A DNA stretch of 64,000 nt from Azolla caroliniana. Lineage: Eukaryota; Polypodiophyta. The notes below the pieces were generated by a model. The model was not told the DNA's origin. It did no database searches and was given only the letters and a program-made list of their open reading frames with translations. Where the stretch lies: contig JBHGNT010000009.1 in NCBI GenBank assembly GCA_043228905.1, forward strand, positions 2,976,001 through 3,040,000. The letters are read 5' to 3'. Both the position numbers and the translations under genes were made by a program. The number at the start of each line of letters is the position of its first letter. Within the stretch, counting starts at the first letter, position 1. Below are positions 12,853 through 23,643 of the stretch, piece after piece.

Positions 12853-15422
12853 TAGGTCCATCCACACACACACACACTCATTCTATTGACAATAGATCAC
12901 CCTAACGTTGATGACATGCTCACCACTGTGGATAATCATAAGAAGTGTCTTAATGCTTATTGCTCTACGGGATCACGTTGGTGGTACGATCAAATGTGGT
13001 GTAATCTATGCTATATGATGTGAATATTATGTTAGTCTAGATATAAAGACACGTGGAAGTTAATCTTTTGTTTGTTCGGCTATTGCACTATATGGTGCAA
13101 ATGGTAAGCATTCAAGCTACAATATGGTTCACTTGGATGGACTAGTCTTTCTTTCTTGTGACACCTACACTCTTCTACATCACCATGATGTCTATTCTTA
13201 CGTGTACTTACGCAAATATTATAGAAGGAAGCATCAAATTGTCTTTACAATCATGTTTTGGTCATTTATCATTTAATCGACAATAATATATAATTCAAAA
13301 TATAAATGAACTTAAGAAACCAAAATTCGTCTCAATTTGCTTGCACAAGCAATGTTTTTGCATTCACATATGCAATTTGATGAATTTGTGGAATTTCTTG
13401 ATATTAGAATGGATGTCCACAATAATAATATGTAACTTTCAAAGTTTCTACCCCTATCGCACAATATTTACTGAAATTAAATTATTTGCTATAAGTAAAG
13501 TACGCACAAAATCTATTTATCATTACGTTTCACCTCATTTTCATACCAACAAGATTGCATGACGTGATGACCTATTTATTCTTCCTATGAGGATCACACG
13601 TCCAAGTTAAAAGAATAGATATTTTTTAATGTCCATAGGAGACCAATTCGAAGCTATGAAACAAGGCCTAGGCCATGGCTACCATTTTAGTACAGGTGGG
13701 CGAGTTACCACTATAGTTGTGTCAGTGTGTAATGACCCTATGGATGGTTTTTGGTGATGAAAGTCACTTTGTAATGAGGTGGTATAGTTGATAGGAATAT
13801 ACATATGCCCCTAACAATTTTCTCGATTATTACGTCTAACCTTTCTCATCATTACTTATGGAGAGTGGTATATTTAGCCTACTAGGGTCACCTCCTTTCT
13901 AGTCAACGTGCAGATTCCTTACTCTCATCTTCCACCATGGGTCTTTGTGGTTTCACTACCTCATTTACCTATCACATTCATTCGTCGTCATGCTTTCTTT
14001 CTTGGTGTTGCTTTCTCCCATACTCAAAGTCATGGTGTAAAACGTGCATTGATTTTCTACCTTCCCACACATGCTTTGTTGACTTCAAGCTATGGTGGGA
14101 AGGTAAAACCTACAAGTGGGTGTACCAAGAGATGTGAACAAAATTGTAGCCCTACTCTCTCACTGCTCGCAACAACTAACTTAAAGGCTCATGCATTGAT
14201 CTTTGCACCATACATGTCATTCATCTTCTAATATTATCTTCTTTTTTACAAGGCAAACATAAAATTCTAGATCATGGGTTGCTTGTGAATGAGGAATTTG
14301 AGATCATCATATAAAAGTTGTTTCATACCTATTCATTTGGACAAAAGTGTACTCAGACCTAGAAAAAATGATCACAACATGAACCAAGATTTACAACCAT
14401 TGACTAGTTCAACTTTTAAGATTTCATTCAACATCATGCATAGAACAAGTTTCATACACGTAATATCATGATATGAAAATGACTAGAGACTACAAGCTAT
14501 CATTCATCTTCGTTTTGCCAAAGCATTTCCATTGATCTCCATCTTTCCAAACCAAAAGTATGGGACACTCGCTTTTAAATCTAAGCAAACACAAAAGGCT
14601 CTAAAATTTCAATTAAAAATAGAGGGGGGGTAGTTCTCACCACACTAATCCAAGCTTTAGTAATGTTTTGTGATGAATTATTTTAGATAACATTAGAATC
14701 CGTCTGATTCAAAGTTAGGCAACAATGCTTATTCCTTATAACAGTGTCATATGAATCCTATTTCATGGAGGTTATAAACCTACACATACACATATCTATA
14801 TTTCGGCGAAACAAACATCAATCAAGCAACCCATGATCACAGAATGTGTGATTGAGGTAGATTCCTACATTTACAATCTTGAGTATCAAGAAACTGTTGC
14901 TCATCAGATATAAAAAACAGATTCAATAAAAAAAAATTGTGTAGCACGCCTTGATATAGTCATCATGTCCATATTTGGAAGGCAATTAGCATCTGAATCA
15001 TACAACCCAAGAACGTAATGAGCAGAAAAACAAGTATGAAAGATTAAGATTGGAGAGTAAACTTCAATTTTTATTAATTTTATGATAAGGTGGACGAATC
15101 AAGCAATTTATCCCAGTCAAATCCATAAACGTTTCATGCAGTATTATACCCTCTGAGCTCAATTAACTGTGGAGAACCAACCCAACCCTGTACCAAAGCA
15201 GGAAGGATATGCTCTAATAATAACACTCAATCGTCAAATTTAAGCACCAATCAAGGTATGTTAATTTCTTGCTAATGGCATTCTAAATTTTCCTTTTTAT
15301 TTTCCGGAATGTAGTTACTACCATCATGTCTCAGTTCCTAATCAAGGCATATGTACCATTGTGGGTGTGGATCTGTCTCCCTCAAGAAAGCCTGAATGAA
15401 TGGATCTAATATTGACTTGCGC
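12853..15422. other. intergenic, no gene recognised
   Basis: AT-rich sequence. Two overlapping plus-strand open frames near 13908-14231 (107 and 66 codons) have no recognisable motif and no supporting splice pattern. Nothing else was seen. Confidence 0.4.
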
Positions 15423-15737
15423 TCAGATCTTGTTGAGCTTCTCACGCAAACCATCGGCAACTCTGAGGTCCATCCATTGGGTCCAAACTGTTGCAGTAAT
15501 ACAAGTTTGAAAAAGCAAATTTAAGAGTTTATTGATTGAATTGGGGGGGGGGGGGGGGGGGCTTTCTCTTTTCAATTGAAGATGGAACTGGAATTGTAAC
15601 ATGGGGTTTCTTGGAACCAATTTGGCAACTCCCAAGAGATTAGGTGGTATTATGCAGTACCAAAAATTTGGACATGCATTTGATGGCTTGTCGATTCTCT
15701 TTATTGAGAGAGACATGGCCTTTGCAAGATCAAACAT
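15423..15737 (-). other. unidentified 104-codon open frame with a poly(G) tract
   Basis: The minus-strand frame reads through a run of 20 G residues on the plus strand (15543-15562), translated as a proline stretch, and ends WMDLRVADGLREKLNKI. The last 60 bases follow a possible acceptor (ACTGCAACAG), so this might be a terminal exon or a gene fragment. A second frame over the same bases is also open, and I do not recognise either product. It may equally be a chance frame. Confidence 0.15.
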
Positions 15738-16935
15738 ACATAATTATATCAGGAATGATGAAACCACAGATTCATGAATTAATATAATCAATTAAGTGAG
15801 AAAATGTGATTGTAAATTACAAATATATATGTGTGTGATTAAAAGATTCCCAAACATTCTATATCACATAGTATTAAAAAAAACCCTTGGGGTGAATTAA
15901 CTATAATGTTGTCAATGCACTCAAATATTTCTCATCCCTCAAGCTTAGACCCAATAAATTTTACATGGTTTTTTTGTTAAACGTTGGCAATTGATGGTAC
16001 ACACTTGCCAATTTTGGACATAGGCTAGATAAAGTCACACCCAACATAGTCTGACTTGTCCATGACCAATGATTTGAAAGAAAGGATTCTCATCCCTTTA
16101 AAACACATCACTTGTGACAAGTACATATTCAGGACACACACAATTTGCGAAGAAAAGTATATCCATATTCTTTTGTGTTTAGGAGCAATCCGGTTCTTCC
16201 ATTCTCCTTGAAATACAGATACACATCACGGTCTAGTAAAAACATAAACTCTGTTTTTCAACATATGAAAAAGCACATTGTTATGACCATGACCTACAAA
16301 AACACGATTGGGAATACCATGTGGGTGAAAAATCTGCGAATGTTTTATTAACTACACCAATGGAAACATTTATCTCATGCAATAATATGATCATGTGTTT
16401 GTTTTTTGTGCACAAATGTATATGTGTACATATCCAAAAGTTAATTTGCATCAAAAGAAAATGACCATGATTAACCTAGTGGAACTCTGGTTCCACAAAC
16501 TCTTCCTTCATCCTTTGAATATCAGATTCCTTATATCATCATGGTCAAGAGTTAATGACTTTCATCAATTGAGGTAACCATTTGCATGCCACAACCAATG
16601 TCATTTTTCGCATGTTGGCATCCCCAACACTAAATTTATACACCACCCATTGATGCATCAGTGGCTCATTGGACTCTGCATGCTAATGTATCACTCACTT
16701 CTTGCCTATCCAAGTTGACATATGCAGACAATGGATGGTCATTGACGTAGTTGTTGATTGGTACCTAGTCCTGTGTGTGATGGATATCCAATCAAGCATG
16801 GACATGCACACATCGGAAAGCCCTGCGCCATCATCTTGACTACGACACTCATAAGTGAAACAATTCCTACACATGAGTGGCTTGTTTATTTGAATGGTAC
16901 GTGTATAACAGCAATACACATTTAACGAGAAAACT
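15738..16935. other. intergenic, no gene recognised
   Basis: AT-rich sequence with short chance frames only. It includes the region downstream of the DUF688-type gene, which is on the minus strand. Confidence 0.4.
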
Positions 16936-18036
16936 CTAGCGATGATGAGACGAGGATGGGATGCAGTGAATGGATTTGATGGTCTTACAACTCCAGATTT
17001 CGGACAAAGTGACATCGAGCTTATTGTTTCTGGGGTGATGATGATGTCCGCGCGCAATATGCCGAAGCCGGTCATGAGCACTATTCCGGGAGAGATGATG
17101 CCCGGGCCGATGCCCTTGAGCAATGCCTCCGTTAGAGCGATGATGTGAAGAGAGATGACGGCTATGGCTTTGACCACTACTTCTAGAGAGATTATGTGAA
17201 TCGAGATGATCATCATTAACATGGTCACGCTGGCTTCCTCCTCTGTTTCTAGAGAGATGATGTCCATGTCCATGTCCATGTACTTGTCCATGATGTTGCC
17301 CAGCATGGTTAAGCTTCCAATCGCCATAGCTATAATAGTTGTTTTTAGAGGAGGGATGTACACCACCACCACCACCACCACCACCACAGGAGAGGATTTC
17401 CACAAGTCTAGGGTTTCTGGATGCCTCTCTATGTCTGTCTTTTCCGCGCTCACCTCTCTCTTTCCATGGATCCGTGGCTTCTTCTTCTTCTTCCTCCTCC
17501 TCCTCCTCCTCATCATCATCATCTGATTCTTCTACTTGGTGCATAGAAACCATGCCTTTTCGTAAACCCTTAGTAGAAGCAGCAGCTTTGCAGAAGAAGC
17601 CATGAAGGCCTCTCTGCAAACTCGTGGTGGTAGATGACTTGTCTTTTCGGGGTACATTTTCATCCACTTTCACACAAGCTATGAGTGCAAGCAGGAAAGG
17701 GTCCTCTTCTTCTTCTTCTTCTTCTTCTTCTCTCTCTTCCTGTCTTTCACGGAGGACCCGAGAAGCCATGGCTTTGGTCTGTCTGGTTCTTCGCCTCTGC
17801 TCGTCGGCGATGGACCTCCTCCTCAGATGGGTTGTGGGCAATGCTCCGGGCGGCGGACGCAGGGGAGGCGGCGGAGATGGCGATCCCGATCCCGACTCGG
17901 ACTCTTCCTGGCCTAGTATGAAACCAAAGGTAGTTCGTCCTCGTCCTCGTCCTCCGTCTTTCTTCGGCTTCAATTTCACGCCCGGCCGCTCCTCCCATAA
18001 GAATGGCACCCCCGCAGTTCGGACCGCACTTTGCAT
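16936..18036 (-). CDS. DUF688-type plant protein with acidic runs and a His-rich C-terminal tail
   Basis: From the first ATG (18036) the frame codes for 366 residues. Residues about 9-18 read GVPFLWEERPG, the PFxWExxPG signature of a plant-specific family of unknown function (DUF688). A Pro/Gly-rich segment follows, then Arg-rich sequence, two Glu runs encoded by GAA/GAG repeats, and a block DPFLLALIACVKVDE that is the only other hydrophobic stretch. The C-terminal third is unusual: a Gly run, then degenerate repeats around H-x-LSR-x (HHLSRN, HNLSRS, RHLSSH, HHLSRN) rich in His, Ser and Arg. The frame is open upstream to a TGA near 18121, and a TTCTTCAG acceptor-like site lies at about 18090, so an upstream exon is possible. 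Reverse-strand frames over this gene only mirror its triplet repeats. Function and location are unknown. Confidence 0.7.
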   Translation of the reverse strand: MQSAVRTAGVPFLWEERPGVKLKPKKDGGRGRGRTTFGFILGQEESESGSGSPSPPPPLRPPPGALPTTHLRRRSIADEQRRRTRQTKAMASRVLRERQEEREEEEEEEEEDPFLLALIACVKVDENVPRKDKSSTTTSLQRGLHGFFCKAAASTKGLRKGMVSMHQVEESDDDDEEEEEEEEEEEATDPWKERGERGKDRHREASRNPRLVEILSCGGGGGGGGVHPSSKNNYYSYGDWKLNHAGQHHGQVHGHGHGHHLSRNRGGSQRDHVNDDHLDSHNLSRSSGQSHSRHLSSHHRSNGGIAQGHRPGHHLSRNSAHDRLRHIARGHHHHPRNNKLDVTLSEIWSCKTIKSIHCIPSSSHHR

Positions 18037-18287
18037 CCCCTCGAGAGGCGATGATGATGGATTGGATGGAGACGACAATAGATTCAAACCTGAAGAATGA
18101 CTATCACTCCTCGCGAATGCTCAGGCAAAAAAACACACAAACAAACAAACAAAAAAACCAGAAGGCAAGGACTTAATCCAATATAGAAATCAATACAACA
18201 CTTGGACCTTATTCTCTAGGAATAAACCCTTTGTTGACACACAATGATATTTTCAATAAGCAATATGTATGTATGTTAAACAAAAAC

Positions 18288-18595
18288 AAGGTCTCACTCT
18301 AAGAAGAAACTTACTTGGAACACCCCCCTAACAAATGCCTCATATATCAAGGTTCAATACTATTACAGCTGATAATGAGTTCTAAACATTGAAAAGACTA
18401 CTCTCTCACTCCCTCCCTATTGAAAGCCTAGAGAAAAAGGTAAGGTCTCCCTCTACTAAGAAACTTACTCCAAACACCCCCTAACAAATGGCTCATATAT
18501 CAAGGTTCAATACTATTACAACCTGATAATGAGTTCTAAACATTGAAAAGACTACTCTCTCACTCCCTCCCTATTGAAAGCCTAGAGAAAAAGGT
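18288..18595. repeat. 154-bp tandem duplication, two near-identical copies
   Basis: Copy 1 is 18288-18441 and copy 2 is 18442-18595. Both run from 'aaggtctc' to 'gagaaaaaggt' with only a few differences, so the duplication looks recent. It lies upstream of the DUF688-type gene, within a few hundred bases of its predicted start. No coding sequence is shared. Confidence 0.88.
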
Positions 18596-21500
18596 TCTCG
18601 TTCTTATAATGTAGGAGTTCACAAGTGCATATGTTATATACATGTAGCTTTTTAATACAACACGTATACATAATTGCTTATATCTCTCTTGACTTGTCTC
18701 TCCAATCAATCTGAGCCATGCTTTCTTATCTCCCATTGTTCGTGTCTTTAGCTCCTTTCATCAACACATACACACACACACTCTCTCTCTCTAGAGAAAT
18801 GGGTCTCTCCACCTTATGACACTTTCTAATGCAAATATACCTTATCATTAATCTTTTGAACTAGTCTCTCCACACACGCACAAGTGGGATGTCACCATTT
18901 TTTTCTAATGCAATGCATAATATATGACACCTTGGGTGAATTCTCTCCCTTCTTCTTTTTCATTAAGCACATGGTTATATTAATTGCATGTATAAAGCAC
19001 TTGCTATAGTACTACAAAAAATAGGTTGTACCCAACTAGTGATTGGCTTGCGAAACCTATGCACATACATGTGATTGAGTGCATGTGTGTGTCTTGCTCT
19101 ACACATATGAACCGACAAACACACAAAATACATGAAGCTTCCCTTAATGATGTCTTACAAGTCCCTCTCCCTCTCCCTCTCCCTCACCACACACACTCAC
19201 ACACACACACACACATGATGCATGAAGCTTTCATTTCCATGTATTATCCATGGTATCTTATATATATGTCTAAATGCACAGAAAGTACATGAAGTTTCCT
19301 ACAATGCATTATGTACGATGCCTTGTATTTCAAGGATTTGCCCTTCCCTCAATACATGTGTTGTGTTGTGTATGTGTAGGGTAAAAATAAATGGAAAATC
19401 CTTCTCTATGTAAAATCATGAATGCTTCAAAACCTAATCAACGTAACACTCTCCACAACTTGCGCTTGAGAATAAGTCTCAATCTAAAATAATTTTTGTC
19501 TCCCTCTATGCATGCATTCAAGAGGATAATTTGTTCATACACTTTTTCACATTTCTATGTTTGAAACGGATGTTCTCTTGGTATTTCGTGCATAATGCCA
19601 AACGTGTGTATAAATTATAACTTCACATATTTCCAATTTCCCATTTGATATAACTTAGAAGCTTGTTCTTATAAACATTCCTCACATACCACTAATTTCT
19701 CATAATTCCTATGTATGTCCTTGAAAACGTAAACAAGCATCGTAGATAGTTAACGTAACATAAATATGATGTACAAACATGAATATCAAGAAAGTGAGGT
19801 GTGTTGAAACAAAGGATAAGTTTTCAATGCATGTTACACAACATTACAATCAAAATCTTAATAAGGAACATTTCATTGCTAGTTGTGTGTATGACAAGCT
19901 TCAAGCATATAATTTGCCCCTTTTGAGGAAGTGGGCTCGCCTATAAAGAAATTCATTCAAGATTGAATGATTATTCAGTCGCAAGTCGTTTGTATTACGT
20001 TGAATTACATTGAAAATTTCTAGACTATGAAGTTTGCTTCTTGTCAAAATTTATAATTTCACTATATATTGTTTGTAAATAGTCTAAATATTTATATATT
20101 CATTGCTTAGGTTTTGATGTATGACTCTTATAATACGTATATCAAAAGCATTCAAGCATTTTGATTGCATGCTGTCTTCATTGTACAATTATTGTTAAGA
20201 GTGCCACATTTTATATCTACTATTTGTTGAATGAGAAACACTCATTGTATACATATAAAGAATTAGATTTTCCATGTATATGCCCTCATGAATAGGGTAT
20301 ATACCCTCATGAAGAGTTCCTACTCCTAGACACGTCACACTTCATATCAATAATATATTTTCCTATTATTAAAACATAAAAAGATTGCTATATTGTCTAA
20401 TGTATGATAATTTGTATATATGAGGTATGCTAATTTGTATTGTAATTTGTTAAGGAGGATCTTGGACACTAGACCATGTCTTATGTATGCTCGTCTATAA
20501 AAGGGAAGACCGTTGGATTAGAATATATTCATGGGGTTTTGAACCTCATCTCAACTAGGAATATATTCATATATATTATTTGTTGAACAAGAAACACTTC
20601 TTGTATACACGTAAAGAATTAGATTTTCCACGTGTATATTGGACCCTCAAGAAGAGTATTATATAGGTTCATGAAGAGTATTATATAGGTTCATGAAGAG
20701 TCCCTACTCCTAGAAACTTCATTCCATATAACGTTATATCAACCATATGCTTTGTTATTATAAAAACAAGAAAGGTTCTTACATAGTCTGACGAGGTATG
20801 CTAATTTGTACAACTAAGGAGGAGCTTGGATATCAAACCATGTCTTACGTATGCTCATCTAAAACAGGGAAGAAAGTTCAAGATTAGAATATATTCATGG
20901 AGTTTTGAACCTCATCTCAACCAAGAACCCATGGAATCAAGACATTTTGCTAGACTTGTGCCACTTACCATATGCTTGACAGAGAGCAAGGGTGACCATT
21001 GCCAATGAACTTAGACTTGTATCACTTATTGTATAAAAGGAGATCATAAGGGAAACAAGAATATGGATTCTGCTTGTGCCATAGGCTAGAATCTAGTCCT
21101 AAGATTCTCATTGTCCACTTGATGAAGGACAACATTAAGGTTTGTACACGACTCACCATTAAATTGCATTTGCAATAACGTGTAAATGCCTCAATACTTT
21201 ACACAAATGGTGCATGATTATGGGCTTGCATGTTTGCATACATATGATGTATTAATTCAGTCATGACACACTCCATCAAATTTCAATGTTATCTATCTTT
21301 TGCATGCTCAAGATGGACAAGTCGATGGATAAACATCTATAATGATAGCCCTATGATATACAATGTGAGTGTTTCTACAGGCAACTTTTTGAGACAAAGA
21401 TACCATTGACCATATGATGTATCATGCTAGATGTGTGATAAGTGAAGATAAGCAAGAAAATGCACCACTTGAAAAATTAACAACAAGAGAGAAAAGAGGT

Positions 21501-22071
21501 ATGGATATGACGTAAAATGGTCGGGAAAATGGTGGTGTACAAAGATGAGGAATAGGAGGTAAATTGCGGTGCACCTATGCGAGGTTAGGTTGGTGGAAGT
21601 ACTAGAAATTGTACTTTGAATAATAAGGAAGACGCGCCATGTTCATACTTGGGGACACTATATAGAGGGCAAAGAACAAATCTCGAGGAAAAGGCAAGGA
21701 GATGGTGCTCAAATATTCAAGAGACAAATCAACACTTAATATACATGGGACATTGAACGATGTAACATGGAAGAGTATGTGGAAACGAGAGCAAACCCAT
21801 TGGGAACAAAGAGTTTTTATGAAAAAAGAGTGGAAACAAAACGAAGAAGATGAACCCCAAATGAACAGCTTGGGGTCATGTTGTTTCTTCTTCTTATATA
21901 AGGCTTTGCAAAGGGGGGCCGGTTGTTTATGTATGTATGTACAGGTATCCAAAATTTGTATTGGTGTTGGTATTTTGTAATGTAATTTTTCATGTGCATT
22001 TGTGTATGAATTTATTTATTTATTTATATATATATATATATATAAAAGGATACATAGTGGCTAGACCATGA
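18596..22071. other. intergenic with microsatellites, no gene recognised
   Basis: AT-rich. It holds a (CA)n/(CT)n stretch near 18765-18795, repeated 'ccctct' and a (CA)n run near 19165-19215, and the tandem duplication at 20221-20925. Several AATAAA-like signals (22011-22024) sit on the minus strand just after the stop of the cap methyltransferase gene and may serve as its polyadenylation region. No gene was seen. Confidence 0.45.
20221..20925. repeat. about 356-bp tandem duplication with a nested 22-bp repeat
   Basis: Copy 1 starts at 20221 and copy 2 at about 20577; both go from 'tatttgttgaa' through 'aagaattagattttcca' to 'ttttgaacctcatctcaac'. Copy 2 contains a 22-bp unit (agagtattatataggttcat plus ga) present twice in tandem near 20655-20698. 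Divergence between copies is moderate. Confidence 0.8.
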
Positions 22072-23643
22072 TCAACTAAATTGCTTTTGGAATGCAAAAG
22101 CAAGGTATGTGGAAGCACAATCCCACTCCATTGGGTGGTTGTGGTGGTGCAAGTGGTACTCATGGTGGCTCTTGTGCTCGCCCAGGAACTCGTGGAAGTT
22201 GGACGCCGACACGAGGCCGAGGCCGTGCTCGCTCGCGAGGCCTACGAGGGACGGCAACGGGACCAGCCACTCGGGGCAATGGTGCACGGCGTCCGCGAGG
22301 TAGAAATCGTATTGGATTCCGAAGTCGGCCGCCGAGTATGCGGAGGCAGGGGATGTCAGTGTCCCAGCCGAGGCCTCGATGGCGGTCCTGAACCTTCTTC
22401 GGCCGAGGAGGAGGATTGCTCTTTCGGAATTCACTTTGTCGAAGGTTATTCGGTAGAGGCTATTTCCAAAGGACTTGTGGTATCTCCTTGTCGGGCCTCG
22501 TGAATTGGGTGCCACCGCTGCGAGCTTCGCCACGATCGTGTCCGCATCGGGCATGGTGCCTATGAAATACCCGCCGGGTTTGAGCAAGGCCGCCACGTTG
22601 GCCATTGCGGCCCGCGCACGCTCCTCGCTCGACCACGCGTAATGCAGCGCGAACTGGCAGCTGCACACATCGAAAGTACCACTGGATGGGCATGGGTGTG
22701 CCACCTCATTTGCCACATCATTGTCATCATCCACACCTGGCATGGCCATGTGGACCCCACTGCCCCGTGAAACCTCGGGACCGCATTGGGCCGATCGAAT
22801 GGCACGGAGGAGAGAGGGAGCAAAGGCATCGGCGCACACGAACCGTGCCTCGAAGCTGTATCGAGATGCAATGTAGCGGAGGCGAGCGGATTCGACAAGG
22901 CTTGAAACCATGTCGACCCCGACATAGGACCCCGCACGCACCTTGTCCCACCTGGGAAGGTCTCCGCCACTACCGCAGGCGAGGTCGAGGACGGCCTCTC
23001 CACCTCGGGTGAACATGTGGATGAGCCACCATGTGATCCAACCATGGAGGTGTTTAAGGTTGAGGATGGGGCTAATGGCCTCTCCATCTTGGACATTGGC
23101 ATGGCCATTCACATTAACACTCTCATTCTCGTCATCATGATTCTTAGGCTTCTTGTTGTAAGCTACAACATCAACTTTATTATTATGAGAAGGAGGTGGT
23201 GGATGTGGCTTCTTCATCTTTTGGCTCCTAGCTTCATAGTGTTGGAAAATGAGCCTTTGTGCTTTGGCCATACTACTACCACTACAACTAGCATAATCCT
23301 TAGCTGAGGTGGTATAGATCAAGTTAGTAGTAGGCCTAGGAGGAGCACTTATGATTGGGGAGATAATATGATCATTGATGATGGTTGAGGAAGAAGAAGA
23401 GGAGGAGGATATTGGTGCTCTAGTATCTCCATCATCACTTGCTAGACCTAAGCTTCCAATGGTATTGCAACCATAATATTGGCTAGTTAAGCTTGACATC
23501 ATAATCAGGTTCATCTCCATCTCCCTCTCAAAATGAGGTTCATCAAATGAACATAATCCAAGTGAGTCATGATGATGATGATGACGATGAGGAAGAGGAG
23601 GAGGAGGAGGAGGAGGAGTTTCCATGGCTTCATGCAACCCCAT
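22072..23643 (-). CDS. mRNA cap guanine-N7 methyltransferase, intronless
   Basis: The enzyme methylates N7 of the cap guanosine of nuclear transcripts using SAM. The frame is one uninterrupted exon of 523 residues beginning MGLHEAMETP. Residues 1-190 are low-complexity (Pro and His runs at 9-25, Ser run at 79-86) and longer than in typical plant CMT1. The catalytic part starts near 188 (AISPILNLKHLHGWI, matching the family's S-PI-LK-NNW block). SAM motif I is VLDLACGSGGDL at 218-229, followed by WDK and YVGVD. FDVCSCQFALHY (324-335) and LKPGGYFIGTMPDADTI (354-370) are diagnostic, as are FGIQYDFYLADAVHHCPEWLVP and the end STYLAFAFQKQ. One departure: the family's ACGKGGD Lys is Ser here. An acidic/Gly-rich insert (about 290-320) and a His-rich stretch near the C-terminus are extra. 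It may be a divergent paralogue or a retrocopy. Confidence 0.9.
   Translation of the reverse strand: MGLHEAMETPPPPPPPLPHRHHHHHDSLGLCSFDEPHFEREMEMNLIMMSSLTSQYYGCNTIGSLGLASDDGDTRAPISSSSSSSSTIINDHIISPIISAPPRPTTNLIYTTSAKDYASCSGSSMAKAQRLIFQHYEARSQKMKKPHPPPPSHNNKVDVVAYNKKPKNHDDENESVNVNGHANVQDGEAISPILNLKHLHGWITWWLIHMFTRGGEAVLDLACGSGGDLPRWDKVRAGSYVGVDMVSSLVESARLRYIASRYSFEARFVCADAFAPSLLRAIRSAQCGPEVSRGSGVHMAMPGVDDDNDVANEVAHPCPSSGTFDVCSCQFALHYAWSSEERARAAMANVAALLKPGGYFIGTMPDADTIVAKLAAVAPNSRGPTRRYHKSFGNSLYRITFDKVNSERAILLLGRRRFRTAIEASAGTLTSPASAYSAADFGIQYDFYLADAVHHCPEWLVPLPSLVGLASEHGLGLVSASNFHEFLGEHKSHHEYHLHHHNHPMEWDCASTYLAFAFQKQFS

Noticed and set aside
16695-17522. 275-codon minus-strand frame with Met/Ile runs
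   Set aside because: It is an alternative frame through the triplet repeats of the DUF688-type gene, which in its own frame has the PFxWExxPG signature.
22081-23307. Several open frames on both strands over the cap methyltransferase
   Set aside because: They are shadows in other frames of a GC-rich coding region; none shows a conserved motif, whereas the 523-codon frame matches the cap methyltransferase family along its length.
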